Shown: positions 44,226 through 53,832 of the stretch, piece by piece | Layout: each line of letters opens with the position of its first letter | Position numbering within the stretch: the first letter of the stretch is position 1 | Source: Pleurocapsa minor HA4230-MV1 | Lineage (GTDB): Bacteria; Cyanobacteriota; Cyanobacteriia; Cyanobacteriales; Xenococcaceae | Direction of reading: 5' to 3' | Length of the DNA: 64,000 nucleotides | NCBI GenBank assembly: GCA_019359095.1 | Contig: JAHHHZ010000036.1 | Coordinates: forward strand, 248,001 to 312,000 | The notes under the pieces: model-generated | Seen by the model: the letters and a program-made list of their open reading frames with translations, nothing else | Databases searched by the model: none | Told to the model about the DNA's origin: nothing | Program-made: the position numbers and the translations under genes

Positions 44226-45248
44226 TTAAAACCTAAGTGGTAAGCTATCTTCCTGGTGGCACTGTAGCTCAGTTGCTTTAGCTTCAGCCTGCATTTTGGC
44301 AACTAACTGCCGATCTTGCTCTGACAGGTTAGATTGAACTGAATCTTCAAGCTCAACTGATTTCAGCGATTTTAGTTGTTTTGACAGTTCTAAAGTTTTT
44401 TCGATGGGAATTGCCAAGCTAGAGCGAGTAATTAATTCCTGTAGTGCTGGACATAGCTCTGAACCATCTTGATAAATTTCTGGAGATTCCCACAGAGGAT
44501 AAGCATGTTTGCCGTTAATCCCAATTACTTCTGCTTGAGAATTGAATAATGGGCCGCCACTCATACCTTTTTTTACATCATTGGTGTAGCCAATCTGATA
44601 GCCTTCGGTCAAAGGTTGGTTGAGGATAATTGCTACTCTACCTAGTTTTAAACTTAATTTTCGCGGCCCAAAGATGTTAGATTGCGCCCACACAGCAGAA
44701 GTTTGTGGCAAACTTAGTTCTTGATTGGGGAAGCCCGCTGCAAATACAGATTCGCCCACTTCTAGCTTGGAAGAACTGCCGATTTTGGCTGTCTGATAGT
44801 CGGTATCGGCTTTGAACTTGAGCATGGCTAGATCGTATTGCTCCCCAGAAATACTCATCTGAGTAATTACTTCTGCACGATAAGTACTGCCGTCAACAGT
44901 TTCAATCGTGTAGGGCGGTTCTCCTGCCCGCAGAACGTGCTGGTTCGTAATTACTAGATATTCTTGGTTATTCTGATGCACGATAAAGCCAGAACCTAAA
45001 AAATCTTGATTTAAGATTCTGACACTAATATCTGATGCTACCTGGCTAATTTTAGTGGCTAACCGCTGGGGAGAAGCCGAGGCGATCGTTACTTTAAAGC
45101 GATCGCTATCTCCAGACAAAAACACCCCTGTACAGATAAGACAAAAGATTATCTTGGCTATTTGGGATGTTGAATTGAAAATAAAATAATTACGAACCCT
45201 ATTTGCTATGTCTTGGTTTACATAACCCTTACGGGGTAGCCATTTCAT
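44226..45248 (-). CDS. Trypsin-like serine protease, secreted
   Basis: 340 residues. An N-terminal membrane/signal segment (IAKIIFCLICTGVFLSG) is followed by an S1 protease domain: LVITNQHVLRAG (His), QYDLAMLKFKAD (Asp), KKGMSGGPLFNSQAEVIGING (Ser). No PDZ domain; the C-terminal 60 residues are helical. It is a chymotrypsin-fold endopeptidase of the HtrA/serine endopeptidase type found in cyanobacteria, probably envelope located. Confidence 0.85.
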   Translation of the reverse strand: MKWLPRKGYVNQDIANRVRNYFIFNSTSQIAKIIFCLICTGVFLSGDSDRFKVTIASASPQRLATKISQVASDISVRILNQDFLGSGFIVHQNNQEYLVITNQHVLRAGEPPYTIETVDGSTYRAEVITQMSISGEQYDLAMLKFKADTDYQTAKIGSSSKLEVGESVFAAGFPNQELSLPQTSAVWAQSNIFGPRKLSLKLGRVAIILNQPLTEGYQIGYTNDVKKGMSGGPLFNSQAEVIGINGKHAYPLWESPEIYQDGSELCPALQELITRSSLAIPIEKTLELSKQLKSLKSVELEDSVQSNLSEQDRQLVAKMQAEAKATELQCHQEDSLPLRF

Positions 45249-45288
45249 TCATTAAAAAATCTAGCATGAGTACTTCGCAAGGCAAGAC

Positions 45289-45825
45289 TTATTTTTCTAC
45301 TGGTACTTTTTCGAGGAATTTGTTCATATCGACATAAAATTCGCCGTCAGAGTAGAATCCAGGGTCATCCGCACTAAGGGTTAGAGTTTCGCCACTAACG
45401 CTACGACGGAAATCTACTAGCTTAACTAGTACTCCTTCAGGATCGGTTTCTGGCTTGAGAGTAATTAGCACATTTTCGTCTGGACAGTCACCACCACGAG
45501 CATTAGCTACACATAGGACGGGTAGATTGTTGACGTTGCCTGTGCGGATAAACTTCAAATTACCTTGATCGAGAAATTTTTGAAATCTACTAGATACCGC
45601 AGAACATCTTTTTTGGGGAGTCCAATCGGGAGAAAATTCATTTTCCCAGTTGATTAGTTTTACTCTACCTCTAGGGGTGTTAACAAAAGTGTTCCAGCTG
45701 TTGTTTAGTTGAGCGCAATAATAGGTATTAGTATTTTTAGTCTGGGCTTCGGCAGGGTTGAAGACTGCGCTACCAATAATCACACCAAGCCCAGCAAATA
45801 TGCCAGCCAATGTTTTAATTTTCAT
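45289..45825 (-). CDS. COP23 domain protein
   Basis: 178 residues from ATG 45825, which gives a clean signal peptide (MKIKTLAGIFAGLGVIIGSAVF); an earlier in-frame ATG adds 11 residues. The mature part has four cysteines (YYCAQLNN, KRCSAVSSRFQKF, VLCVANARGGDCP) and the pattern TPRGRVKLINWENEFSPDWTPQKRC typical of COP23, a circadian-oscillating cyanobacterial protein family. Exported; function unknown. Confidence 0.8.
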   Translation of the reverse strand: MKIKTLAGIFAGLGVIIGSAVFNPAEAQTKNTNTYYCAQLNNSWNTFVNTPRGRVKLINWENEFSPDWTPQKRCSAVSSRFQKFLDQGNLKFIRTGNVNNLPVLCVANARGGDCPDENVLITLKPETDPEGVLVKLVDFRRSVSGETLTLSADDPGFYSDGEFYVDMNKFLEKVPVEK

Positions 45826-45997
45826 GATACTTTCTGAGATATTATGAGCCGTTAACAAAATAAACTACATGTTCACTCCACCGTAATTCTAACTGAAGTT
45901 GTCCGATCACAGACATTTATCTCGGTTTCAACTAGCAAGATTTACAGTAAGTTCATAATGTAGCCACAAAATGTACAATTGTCGAAGATTAGGTAAA

Positions 45998-47062
45998 TTA
46001 TTGGGCTAAGGTTTTCGGTTTAACCAGCTTGGCTTCAATCATCTGGCGGTTTAGATTGTGTCCAATTAGGACTAATTTAGTTTGTCGAGATTCATCTGCT
46101 ATCCACAGGCGATCGTAAAAAGTATCAAAGCGATTTCCCACCCCCTGTAAGACCAAGCGCATTGGCTTATTTGGCACGTTGACAAAACCCTTGACGCGAT
46201 AAATTTCTTGTTCGGCTACGAGTTCTTTAAGTTGTTGAATTAATGCTTGAGGTTCAAATGATTGGTCTAAAATTAATTCGATCGCATTAATCTCCTCATC
46301 ATGCTCGTGTTCTGCTTCATGATCGTGGTGGGAATGACGGTTATCAAGGTCATCTTCTACGGCAGCATTAAACCCTAAAAGCAGATCGGGGTTGATTAAC
46401 CCGTCTTTGACTGTGACAATCTTCACCCCAGGTTGCAACTCATGCTTCAGCCAATTTGTTACTTTAGTTAAGGTTTCTCGATCTACTAGATCGGTTTTGG
46501 TGAGCAAGACTAGATCTGCACAGGCTAACTGATCCTCGAATAGCTCTTCAATGGGAGTTTCGTGATCGAGATTAGGATCGGCTTCTCTTTGAGACTCTAA
46601 AGCAGCTAAATCACCAACTAAATTACCCATGCCCAAGGCATGACAATCGACTACCGTTACTACCCCATCTACCGTAGCGCTGTTGCGAATTGCTGGCCAC
46701 CCAAATGCCTGAATTAAGGGTTTTGGTAAAGCTAATCCTGAAGTTTCAATCAGCAGACAGTCTATTTGCTCTCGACGCTGGAGCAATTCCTGCATGATCG
46801 GATAAAACTCTTCTTGAACAGTGCAGCAGAGGCAACCGTTGGTCAATTCGACAATATTACTTTGGGTACTACTTTGGGGATTTGATTCATCGTCACAAAT
46901 CTGACACGATCGCAATAAATCTCCATCAATGCCAACTTCGCCAAACTCATTGACCAATACCGCGATCCGTTTGCCCTGATTATTTTGTAGTAGATGACGT
47001 ACTAGAGTGGTTTTGCCTGCCCCAAGAAAGCCTGAAATTACGGTTACGGGTATTTTGTGCAT
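45998..47062 (-). CDS. CobW-family metallochaperone GTPase
   Basis: 354 residues. P-loop SGFLGAGKTTLVRHLL; metal-binding CxCC in TNGCLCCTVQEEF; Walker B LLIETSGLALP; NKxD-like LLTKTDLVD; a His/Asp/Glu-rich linker (DNRHSHHDHEAEHEHDEE); C-terminal CobW_C domain. COG0523 GTPases deliver Zn, Co or Fe. Here it follows hupE downstream of a B12 riboswitch, which points to cobalt and cobalamin rather than zinc. Probably co-transcribed with hupE (46-base gap). Confidence 0.88.
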   Translation of the reverse strand: MHKIPVTVISGFLGAGKTTLVRHLLQNNQGKRIAVLVNEFGEVGIDGDLLRSCQICDDESNPQSSTQSNIVELTNGCLCCTVQEEFYPIMQELLQRREQIDCLLIETSGLALPKPLIQAFGWPAIRNSATVDGVVTVVDCHALGMGNLVGDLAALESQREADPNLDHETPIEELFEDQLACADLVLLTKTDLVDRETLTKVTNWLKHELQPGVKIVTVKDGLINPDLLLGFNAAVEDDLDNRHSHHDHEAEHEHDEEINAIELILDQSFEPQALIQQLKELVAEQEIYRVKGFVNVPNKPMRLVLQGVGNRFDTFYDRLWIADESRQTKLVLIGHNLNRQMIEAKLVKPKTLAQ

Positions 47063-47108
47063 GATTATTCTGGTTTTTTGCCGTTAATAACTTAATAATT
47101 AAGAGAAT

Positions 47109-47753
47109 TTAACCTAAGACGATGTTGGACAAAAAAGTAAACCCAACACCACAGACGGTAAAGCCAACAAAGCGTAGCCAGAGAATTGATTTATTTGGCT
47201 GATTGAGTACTCTTTTACCCAGATAGAAAGCGATCGCAGCGATCCCTAACTGAATTAAGCAAAAACCCAGGAGATATGCACCCAAAGCGCTAGTTTCCGC
47301 CCCGACAATGGATTCACCGTAAGCATAGCCATGAAAAATACCCGCGATCGCACTAATTACAGCCAACAGCAACCAGTTAACCTGATTTTTTTGGGCTAAA
47401 AAGATCCCGATTAGCAATACTGAAGCCGAAATAATTAGTTCAGGAGTAGGAAGATTAATATTTTGCAGATGAATTCCCGTACCCACCGCCGTAGCGATCA
47501 CAAACGCAGTCGGTATCATCATCCCTAAGTTGCTACTTAAAGCTGCCAATAAGCCGATGGCAATCACAAATGCTAAATGGTCGATGCCGATTACTGGATG
47601 AGCTAAACCAGATATAAAACCTGCCCCAAAAGTAATAGGTAGCGTACCTCCCATAGCATGATGGGCTAGAGCAGGAGTCGCATTAAATAAAAGATTAATA
47701 CTCAAGAAAACAGTAGAAACCAAACCAAAAGCGATCGCTTTATTCTTATTCAT
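47109..47753 (-). CDS. hupE: HupE/UreJ-family metal permease, probably cobalt
   Basis: 214 residues with a signal-like first helix, then HHAMGGTLPITFGAGFISGLAHPVIGIDHLAFVIAIG, the His-containing HupE signature (HP.xGxDHL), and five to six further membrane helices. HupE proteins carry nickel or cobalt. The B12 riboswitch just upstream on the same strand is the mark of the cobalt type. Confidence 0.85.
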   Translation of the reverse strand: MNKNKAIAFGLVSTVFLSINLLFNATPALAHHAMGGTLPITFGAGFISGLAHPVIGIDHLAFVIAIGLLAALSSNLGMMIPTAFVIATAVGTGIHLQNINLPTPELIISASVLLIGIFLAQKNQVNWLLLAVISAIAGIFHGYAYGESIVGAETSALGAYLLGFCLIQLGIAAIAFYLGKRVLNQPNKSILWLRFVGFTVCGVGFTFLSNIVLG

Positions 47754-48004
47754 AAATTACCAAGTTTTGGATTAAATCAGCCGAAAAATAACCGAGATTG
47801 CAGCAAGATGCACCAAGTCAAGATACTACCAGTTGGCAGCGTCCAGCATTATGTGCTTAATTCGCGTCACCACCACCAACTTTGTAACGTTAAGCTGGTA
47901 ATCGAAGCTATAAATAAGCAGAAATTGCGTAGAGTAATTAAACTGCCACAGGAGTTAACGGAAACTAGCATCATCTGTACCTCGCAGATCTAAAAAAAGC
48001 TAAT

Positions 48005-48165
48005 GTATAAGACCATCGGTGGGCATTCTGACTTTGGAGGTTGCTGAGGGCTAACTCCTTACAGTTGCGGGACAGTGCCAGATTTTCACTGGGCTTCCCC
48101 CCTTACGTTTGCACAGATCTGTACAAAACCGACTGATATTTATGGTGAGGCAATATTACCACTAA
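48005..48165 (-). promoter_or_regulatory. Cobalamin (B12) riboswitch
   Basis: Reading the minus strand: GGGAAGCCCAGTGAAAATC, then GGCACTGTCCCGCAACTGTA (the B12 box, with CCCGCAACTGTAA), then AGTCAGAATGCCCACCGATG. These are the core segments of the cobalamin aptamer in the right order. It lies about 250 bases upstream of hupE and should reduce hupE-cobW expression when B12 is plentiful. The outer limits are approximate; the start of the expression platform is probably near 47990. Confidence 0.9.
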
Positions 48166-48287
48166 TAGTGTCACTACTGGATCATCTAGCATCGAGGCGT
48201 AAAATTAAGACTTGAAACTACTTGAGTTTGGGGTTTAAAGTCTTGGTATAATCTGCTTTAAAGCAAATCTTAAATAATTGCAGAGAA

Positions 48288-49529
48288 ATGGCAGACTGGC
48301 AGATAGTTGAGGGTGGCATCACTGCACCAAAAGGATTTATTGCAGCAGGCATCTCCGCAGGATTAAAATCCACAGGGGCAAAAGACTTAGCGCTGATTTT
48401 ATCTCAATCAGATGCGATCGCCGCAGGGGTGTTTACAACTTCTCAGGTACGTGCTGCCTGCGTTGATTATTGTCGTCAGTGTCTTCAACTCAAAGCTAGT
48501 GCCAGAGCGATCTTATGTAATGCGGGACAGGCTAATGCTGCCACAGGAGAAGCTGGTTGGGAAGATGCTCAAGAGAGCGCTAGACTACTAGCTCAAGAAC
48601 TGAATATCGATCCTAATGCTGTTTTGTTGGCTTCTACAGGGGTAATTGGCCAAAGAATCAAGATGGAGCAGCTACGTCAAGGAATTTTACCTTTAGTGAG
48701 AGCAGCGAGTGAAAATGGTGGGACTGATGCAGCTAAGGCGATCGTTACCACTGACCTAGTTACCAAAGAAATTGCTTTAGAAAGCATGATTGAAGGTCGT
48801 CCTGTCCGTATTGGAGGAATTGCTAAAGGTTCAGGCATGATCGCCCCTAATATGGCAACAATGCTGGGGTTTATTACTTGTGACGCTGCCGTATCGACTG
48901 GTTTATGGCATCAAATGTTAAAACGTGCCGTAGATCAAAGCTTTAATCAGATTACTGTCGATGGTGATACCAGTACTAATGACTGTGTGCTGGCGCTAGC
49001 TAATGGACAGTCCCGTACTACCGCAATCACCGAAAATAGTCCCAACGCTCAAAAGTTAGAAAGAATGTTGACGGCAGTTTGTCAATATTTAGCCAAAGCG
49101 ATCGCCCGTGACGGCGAAGGAGCAACCTGCCTAATTGAAGTCCAAGTATCAGGCGCACCCGATAATCAAGCAGCATCTCAAGTAGCCAAAACTATTGTTG
49201 GCTCATCTTTAGTGAAGGCAGCCGTATTTGGTCGCGATCCTAACTGGGGTAGAATTGCCGCAGCAGCGGGTAGAGCAGGAGTTAAGTTTCATCAGGACGA
49301 GCTAAATATTAAGCTGGGAGATCTTGTCTTGATGCGGAATGGACAACCTCAAGAGTTTGATCGCAATGCTGCGAGTAATTATCTCAAAGCAGCAGCAGCA
49401 GGAGAATATTTGCAACACGATACTGTCTTAATTTCCGTTGAGATTGGTTTAGGTGCTGGTAAAAGCATCGCTTGGGGTTGTGACTTGACTTATAAATACG
49501 TGGAAATTAACGCAGAGTACACAACTTGA
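48288..49529 (+). CDS. argJ: Bifunctional ornithine acetyltransferase / N-acetylglutamate synthase
   Basis: 413 residues. GITAPKGFIAAGISAGLK at the start; the autocleavage/nucleophile segment KGSGMIAPNMATMLGF with the Thr in ATML; DGDTSTNDCVL; ARDGEGATCLIEV; FGRDPNWGRIAAAAGRAG; C-terminus GCDLTYKYVEINAEYTT. ArgJ cleaves itself into two chains and moves the acetyl group from acetylornithine to glutamate in arginine synthesis. Divergent from the riboswitch. Confidence 0.95.
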   Translation: MADWQIVEGGITAPKGFIAAGISAGLKSTGAKDLALILSQSDAIAAGVFTTSQVRAACVDYCRQCLQLKASARAILCNAGQANAATGEAGWEDAQESARLLAQELNIDPNAVLLASTGVIGQRIKMEQLRQGILPLVRAASENGGTDAAKAIVTTDLVTKEIALESMIEGRPVRIGGIAKGSGMIAPNMATMLGFITCDAAVSTGLWHQMLKRAVDQSFNQITVDGDTSTNDCVLALANGQSRTTAITENSPNAQKLERMLTAVCQYLAKAIARDGEGATCLIEVQVSGAPDNQAASQVAKTIVGSSLVKAAVFGRDPNWGRIAAAAGRAGVKFHQDELNIKLGDLVLMRNGQPQEFDRNAASNYLKAAAAGEYLQHDTVLISVEIGLGAGKSIAWGCDLTYKYVEINAEYTT

Positions 49530-49934
49530 ACTGTTTTAGTTCCTAGTACATAACTGATGTTACGCACCTGCTAATTTACTCTATGGCTTTTACTTGGGGA
49601 CTTGCCCTAAAGGATATGCGAAGCGGTATCTCCAACTATGCGACTTGTCCTAAAGGATACTGCTCCGCATATGCCGCTTAGTTCGGTAGACAAGTGCTTT
49701 AGCACTAGCTTCGCGTCGGGGACTTGGGGCAATAATTATCTCCCTATCTCCCTATCTCCCTACATAATTGTAATTACTAAATTTTCTCTGCGTAACGTCA
49801 GTACATAATTAAAATAGTTGTAAAGGTCTAATTTAAAAGTTTAATTTAGTTGAGCATTAAGTAATTAATCTTTATTAAAGCGCTCACTAAGAATGATTAT
49901 GCTGATAATAAGCTGATTTTTGTCGCTATTTAAT
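49530..49934. repeat. Repeat-bearing spacer after argJ
   Basis: No gene. It holds palindromic repeats of the dispersed type (CCTAAAGGATATGCGAAGCGG and CCTAAAGGATACTGCTCCGC, about 49605-49690) and a TCTCCCTATCTCCCTATCTCCC array (49739-49761). Confidence 0.6.
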
Positions 49935-50024
49935 CATTCAGCTAGAGCAGTAGATTGTGGCGCAACTATTTTAGACCTCATGGGTGCAAAAGTCCCCGAT
50001 CATTTAGATGCCAACTCTTTCTAA
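49935..50024 (+). pseudogene. Sulfatase-like gene remnant
   Basis: A 29-codon open stretch ending in TAA reads HSARAVDCGATILDLMGAKV, then PDHLDANSF. The pattern D.(A)PTILDL.G...PDH.DG.S is characteristic of sulfatase/alkaline-phosphatase superfamily enzymes near their C-terminal third. Too short and isolated to be functional. Confidence 0.4.
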
Positions 50025-50072
50025 TCAATCTGTGATCTGTGTCTTTCAAGATTATTTACAGCAATCAAACCC

Positions 50073-50590
50073 ATGAATGTTCAAGTCTCCGTTATTATTC
50101 CCGCGTATAACACGGAAAAGTATATCGCTAAAGCCATTAATTCTGCTTTGTTTCAGACGTTGACTAACATTGAAGTGATTGTAGTTAATGATTGCTCCAC
50201 AGATAACATGCTACAAGTGGTTCAAGCTATTAAAGAACCTCGGCTTAAACTGATCTCCAACAGTCAGAATTTGGGTGTATTGGACGGATGCAAGAAGAAT
50301 GTGAGGCGATAGAGCGATTTTTTCAAAATACCGCATATATTGACCAAAATCCTCAAGTAGCAGCAGCATTAAGGCTTAAAAAGCGAGAAACCCAGGTCTG
50401 GCTCAATTATTACCTCGCGATCGAACCTTTGAAGCAGGGGAGAACATTAATCTGCATCCAGAGAATCTTGTCTCATCCTGAAGTGATCAAACATTCACTC
50501 TTTAATCTACCTCGGTTAATTGCTCGTCGCTATCAAAATTTCTGGATGAGCCGACAGGTTAACTATCACAAAAGTGTGTTCAAAGTTTAG
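50073..50590 (+). pseudogene. Family 2 glycosyltransferase, internally deleted
   Basis: 50073-50312 encodes a clear GT2 N-terminus ([39 protein letters not shown] with the DxS motif, [10 protein letters not shown]) and then goes off frame at [11 protein letters not shown] second frame, 50288-50590, resembles the C-terminal helical part of such enzymes (LKKRETQVWLNYYLAIEPLKQGR, LSHPEVIKHSLFNLPRLIARRYQ). The catalytic middle is missing, so this is a deletion/frameshift pseudogene. Confidence 0.7.
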
Positions 50591-50787
50591 TAAGGGCAAA
50601 AGGTTGTTTGCCCCTACTACCTATATGCGAAGCGGTATACCACAAGGGTACAATGTGCCACGGCACTAGCTGACGCGAAGCTAACCCTTTAGGGTCGCGT
50701 CGTCCTTTAGGACTACCTACTACCTACTACCTGCTACCTACGAGCCGATTAATATTAATGTCCCAATTTAATTTTGTACGACTATAA
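50591..50787. repeat. Palindromic repeats between pseudogene and FKBP gene
   Basis: GGGCAAAAGGTTGTTTGCCC forms a hairpin (about 50594-50613). TATATGCGAAGCGGTATACC and GGTCGCGTCGTCCTTTAGGAC are further members of the dispersed palindromic families. Confidence 0.6.
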
Positions 50788-51327
50788 CTAGCCACCAACT
50801 TTTAATAATTCCACATCAAAAATTAAGGTTGCATTCGGCGGAATTACTCCACCCGCGCCTCTGGCACCATAACCTAATTCTGGAGGAATAATTAGAGTGC
50901 GTCTTTCGCCTACTTTCATCTCCGCAACTCCTTCATCCCAGCCTTTAATTACTTGACCAACACCCAGCTTAAAAGAAAAAGGACGATTGCGATCGCGGGA
51001 ACTATCAAACTTGCTGCCGTCTTCTAAAGTGCCTGTGTAGTGAACGGTAACGTTTTCTCCTGTTTGGGGGGATGCACCATCACCCTCTTTAACGACAATA
51101 TATTTTAAGCCTGAGTCTGTTGTAGTAGCGTTTGATAAATCCATAGATTCCTCGGATGAAATGTTGTTTTGAGCGATTAACTGCGAGTTTGTACTAGGCT
51201 GCTGTAGCTCAGATGCGATCGCCGTTGCTGAACCGCCTCCCCTCAAAGCAGAAAAGATTAGTACCGATCCACAGAGGAGAACGACAGCAATACTAATCAA
51301 GATTTCGTTACTCAATTTTTTGACCAC
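50788..51327 (-). CDS. FKBP-type peptidyl-prolyl isomerase
   Basis: 179 residues. An N-terminal membrane anchor or signal ([20 protein letters not shown]) and a linker precede the FKBP domain: [109 protein letters not shown]. The active-site residues (Y, F, D, W, Y) are all present. It folds proteins in the periplasm or thylakoid lumen. Confidence 0.92.
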   Translation of the reverse strand: MVKKLSNEILISIAVVLLCGSVLIFSALRGGGSATAIASELQQPSTNSQLIAQNNISSEESMDLSNATTTDSGLKYIVVKEGDGASPQTGENVTVHYTGTLEDGSKFDSSRDRNRPFSFKLGVGQVIKGWDEGVAEMKVGERRTLIIPPELGYGARGAGGVIPPNATLIFDVELLKVGG

Positions 51328-51419
51328 CTGTTACTATATCCTGTTTTAAAATTACTAAAATTGCTCCAGAGATATTGTACAAGTTAACCACGATCTCCCT
51401 GTCATCTTTTGGGCTATTT

Positions 51420-52493
51420 TTAGCCTAAATTTTCCGACAATTGCGGTTTTTCAGGCTGGAGAATGATGATATTGTCGCCAATTATCGGATTACGAGCGAT
51501 TAAAGTTCCTAGTCGATCTTTTAGCTCTAGTTTTTGGAAACTGAGTCCACGAGAACGCTGTAGAATCTCATTTCCTAAGCTTTTTTGACGCAGTTCATCC
51601 AGTTCATACCAGTTATCAGTCACCTCAACTAAAAGACTACTTTCAGGTAAATTAACTTGAATATTCTTAATAAACTCACTCGGCTCATCTTGAGCCAGCT
51701 CTCCTAACTTAGTTTTTAAGGTGGCAATAAAATTTTGTTCGGGAGTAAAGTTCAACTCTGGTTTAATTGTGACCAGTTTGAGATTTTTTGGCTTTCCAGG
51801 AGACGTTAATTCAGGAGGAATAATAGTTTTGACTACATCTTCGATTGGTTCAGCGATCGGTTCTATTTCAGCAGGAAAGTCGCTGACGTTAGTATTATCA
51901 GAAATATTATCAGAGTTATTTGAGTTCTCAGTCCCATTGATGGAGGGGGTTACTGGAGACTGCTCGGGAATTGGATCTGGATCAACGGCAACTTTTGGTG
52001 TGGGTTCGGCTTGGGGGAATAAATTAGCTATTACTGGAGGTTTCCAAAGCCAAAAGACTGTGACAATGGCGATCGCGATCGCTGTAACGCCAATCACAAT
52101 TAAACCAATATTGTTCTTCTTTTGAACTCTCGATACGGGAGTTTTGGCTGCTGGAGCTTTAGCAGGGGATCTTTTAGTCGTTTTTTGAGCTGCTGGCTCT
52201 GGAATGGGATCAGCTGGTTGAGTCGTGAAGACAGGTTCGCTTTGAGATACCTTAACCTCAGCAGGGGGAGTAACAGCATCTTCTAATGCTTGGGTTGTGG
52301 TCAATAAAGTATTAATGGAGTCAGAAGAAGGCATCTTGGCTGAATCCTCGCTAATTCTTTTAATAGTTTCTTCCAGTCGGTCAATACTATCGTTTAACAG
52401 CGCAATTGTTTCGGTTTTAGACAAAGGAGGGCTGATATTTGACTCAGATTTGGGATCTAAGTTTGGTTGTGTTTGATTTTCTGCTGATTCCAT
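51420..52493 (-). CDS. Hypothetical single-span membrane protein
   Basis: 357 residues. The N-terminal 130 are hydrophilic with a coiled-coil-like helix (ETIALLNDSIDRLEETIKRISEDSA) and a Pro/Ala/Lys tract. One membrane helix (NNIGLIVIGVTAIAIAIVTVFWLWK) follows, then a Pro/Glu/Asn-rich linker. The C-terminal 110 residues form a folded domain (LNFTPEQNFIATLKTKLGELAQDEPSEFIKNIQVNLPESSLLVEVTDNWYEL). It looks like a conserved cyanobacterial envelope protein. No function is assigned. Confidence 0.7.
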   Translation of the reverse strand: MESAENQTQPNLDPKSESNISPPLSKTETIALLNDSIDRLEETIKRISEDSAKMPSSDSINTLLTTTQALEDAVTPPAEVKVSQSEPVFTTQPADPIPEPAAQKTTKRSPAKAPAAKTPVSRVQKKNNIGLIVIGVTAIAIAIVTVFWLWKPPVIANLFPQAEPTPKVAVDPDPIPEQSPVTPSINGTENSNNSDNISDNTNVSDFPAEIEPIAEPIEDVVKTIIPPELTSPGKPKNLKLVTIKPELNFTPEQNFIATLKTKLGELAQDEPSEFIKNIQVNLPESSLLVEVTDNWYELDELRQKSLGNEILQRSRGLSFQKLELKDRLGTLIARNPIIGDNIIILQPEKPQLSENLG

Positions 52494-52685
52494 TTGACTG
52501 TACTATTCGATCGGGATTAATATTTCTCAAGTTACTGCATTTATGAATAAATACCACTAAATGACAGTTTTTCGCGCTACCCTATATTGAAATTGAATTG
52601 AGAATTGAAATTGAACAATTAAATTCCTCTCTATTTTATCTAAGTCAGAGATTACCGTTGGTCAAAAAAACTTAACCCTAAGCGA

Positions 52686-53825
52686 GTGAAACAGATTCCC
52701 CCAGTTGATTTAACCCGACAATATCAATTAATTAAAGCAGAAGCTAACTCGGCTGTCCTCAAAATCCTTAATTCTGGTCGATATATAGGCGGAGAGGCGA
52801 TCGCTACTTTTGAAAGAGAATTTGCTAATTATCTGGGAGTCAGAGAATGCGTTAGCTGTAATTCTGGCACAGATGCCCTTTTTCTCGCACTACGGGCTTT
52901 AAATATTGGCTCAACAATTGGCTCAACAGACGAAGTAATTACCACCCCCTTTAGTTTTTTTGCGACGGCGGAAGTGATTACCAGAGTGGGAGCAAAGCCA
53001 GTATTTGTGGATATCGATCCTGATACTTTTAATTTTGATTTAGCTCAGATTGAACAGGCGATTACACCCCAAACCAAGGCAATTATGCCAGTTCATCTTT
53101 TTGGTCAGCCTGTCAACATGAATGAATTAATGGCGATCGCCAAGGCGCATCAGCTATACGTCATTGAAGATTGCGCTCAGGCTGCGGGTGCTGCTTGGGG
53201 AGATCGGAAGATCGGCAGTATTGGTGATGTGGGTTGTTTTAGCTTTTTCCCCACCAAAAATTTAGGTGCTTGTGGTGACGGCGGGGCAATTACCACTAAT
53301 AATCCAGCGATCGCCAAACAGATGAGAATTCTCAAAGAACATGGTTCTCCTGAGCGTTATCGTCATGATTTTGTGGGCATCAATAGCCGTATTGACGCAG
53401 TACAGGCAGTGATCCTGAGTGTCAAGCTACCGTATCTCGATTATTGGAACGAACAACGTAACCAAGCAGCTCAGTACTATCAGAAGCTCTTACAGCATGT
53501 CAATCTTAAACTACCTCAAGCATTACCTGGGGGCATCAGCGTTTGGAATCAATATACCGTTTGTGTCAGCTCATCACCTCAGAGTAATAATCGGCAACTG
53601 CTTCAGGAGAAATTACAGCAAAAAGGGATTATTTCGATGATCTATTATCCGATTCCCCTACATTTACAGCCTGTATATCAAGATTTAGGCTATCAAAAAG
53701 GACAGCTCCCCGCCGTGGAACAAGCTGCCCTAGAAGTATTGTCTTTGCCCATGTTTCCTGGGATTACCCCAGCCGAACAAGAGCAGGTGGTTTATGCGCT
53801 TAAAGATTGTTTGTCAGAAATTTAA
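52686..53825 (+). CDS. DegT/DnrJ/EryC1 sugar aminotransferase
   Basis: 379 residues; the start is GTG (KQIPPVDLTRQYQLIKAEA). PLP-dependent fold: YLGVRECVSCNSGTDALFLALRAL, AVEDCAQAAGA-type YVIEDCAQAAGAAWGDRKIGSIGDVGCFSFFPTKNLGACGDGGAI (Lys in PTKN binds PLP), and HDFVGINSRIDAVQAVIL. The family transaminates nucleotide-linked keto sugars for surface polysaccharides. No other sugar genes are intact nearby. Confidence 0.9.
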   Translation: MKQIPPVDLTRQYQLIKAEANSAVLKILNSGRYIGGEAIATFEREFANYLGVRECVSCNSGTDALFLALRALNIGSTIGSTDEVITTPFSFFATAEVITRVGAKPVFVDIDPDTFNFDLAQIEQAITPQTKAIMPVHLFGQPVNMNELMAIAKAHQLYVIEDCAQAAGAAWGDRKIGSIGDVGCFSFFPTKNLGACGDGGAITTNNPAIAKQMRILKEHGSPERYRHDFVGINSRIDAVQAVILSVKLPYLDYWNEQRNQAAQYYQKLLQHVNLKLPQALPGGISVWNQYTVCVSSSPQSNNRQLLQEKLQQKGIISMIYYPIPLHLQPVYQDLGYQKGQLPAVEQAALEVLSLPMFPGITPAEQEQVVYALKDCLSEI

Positions 53826-53832
53826 GCTGTAT

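Noticed and set aside
47808-47993. Plus-strand 61-residue ORF MHQVKILPVGSV...
   Set aside because: It lies antisense to the hupE leader downstream of the riboswitch and shows no family resemblance or ribosome binding site.
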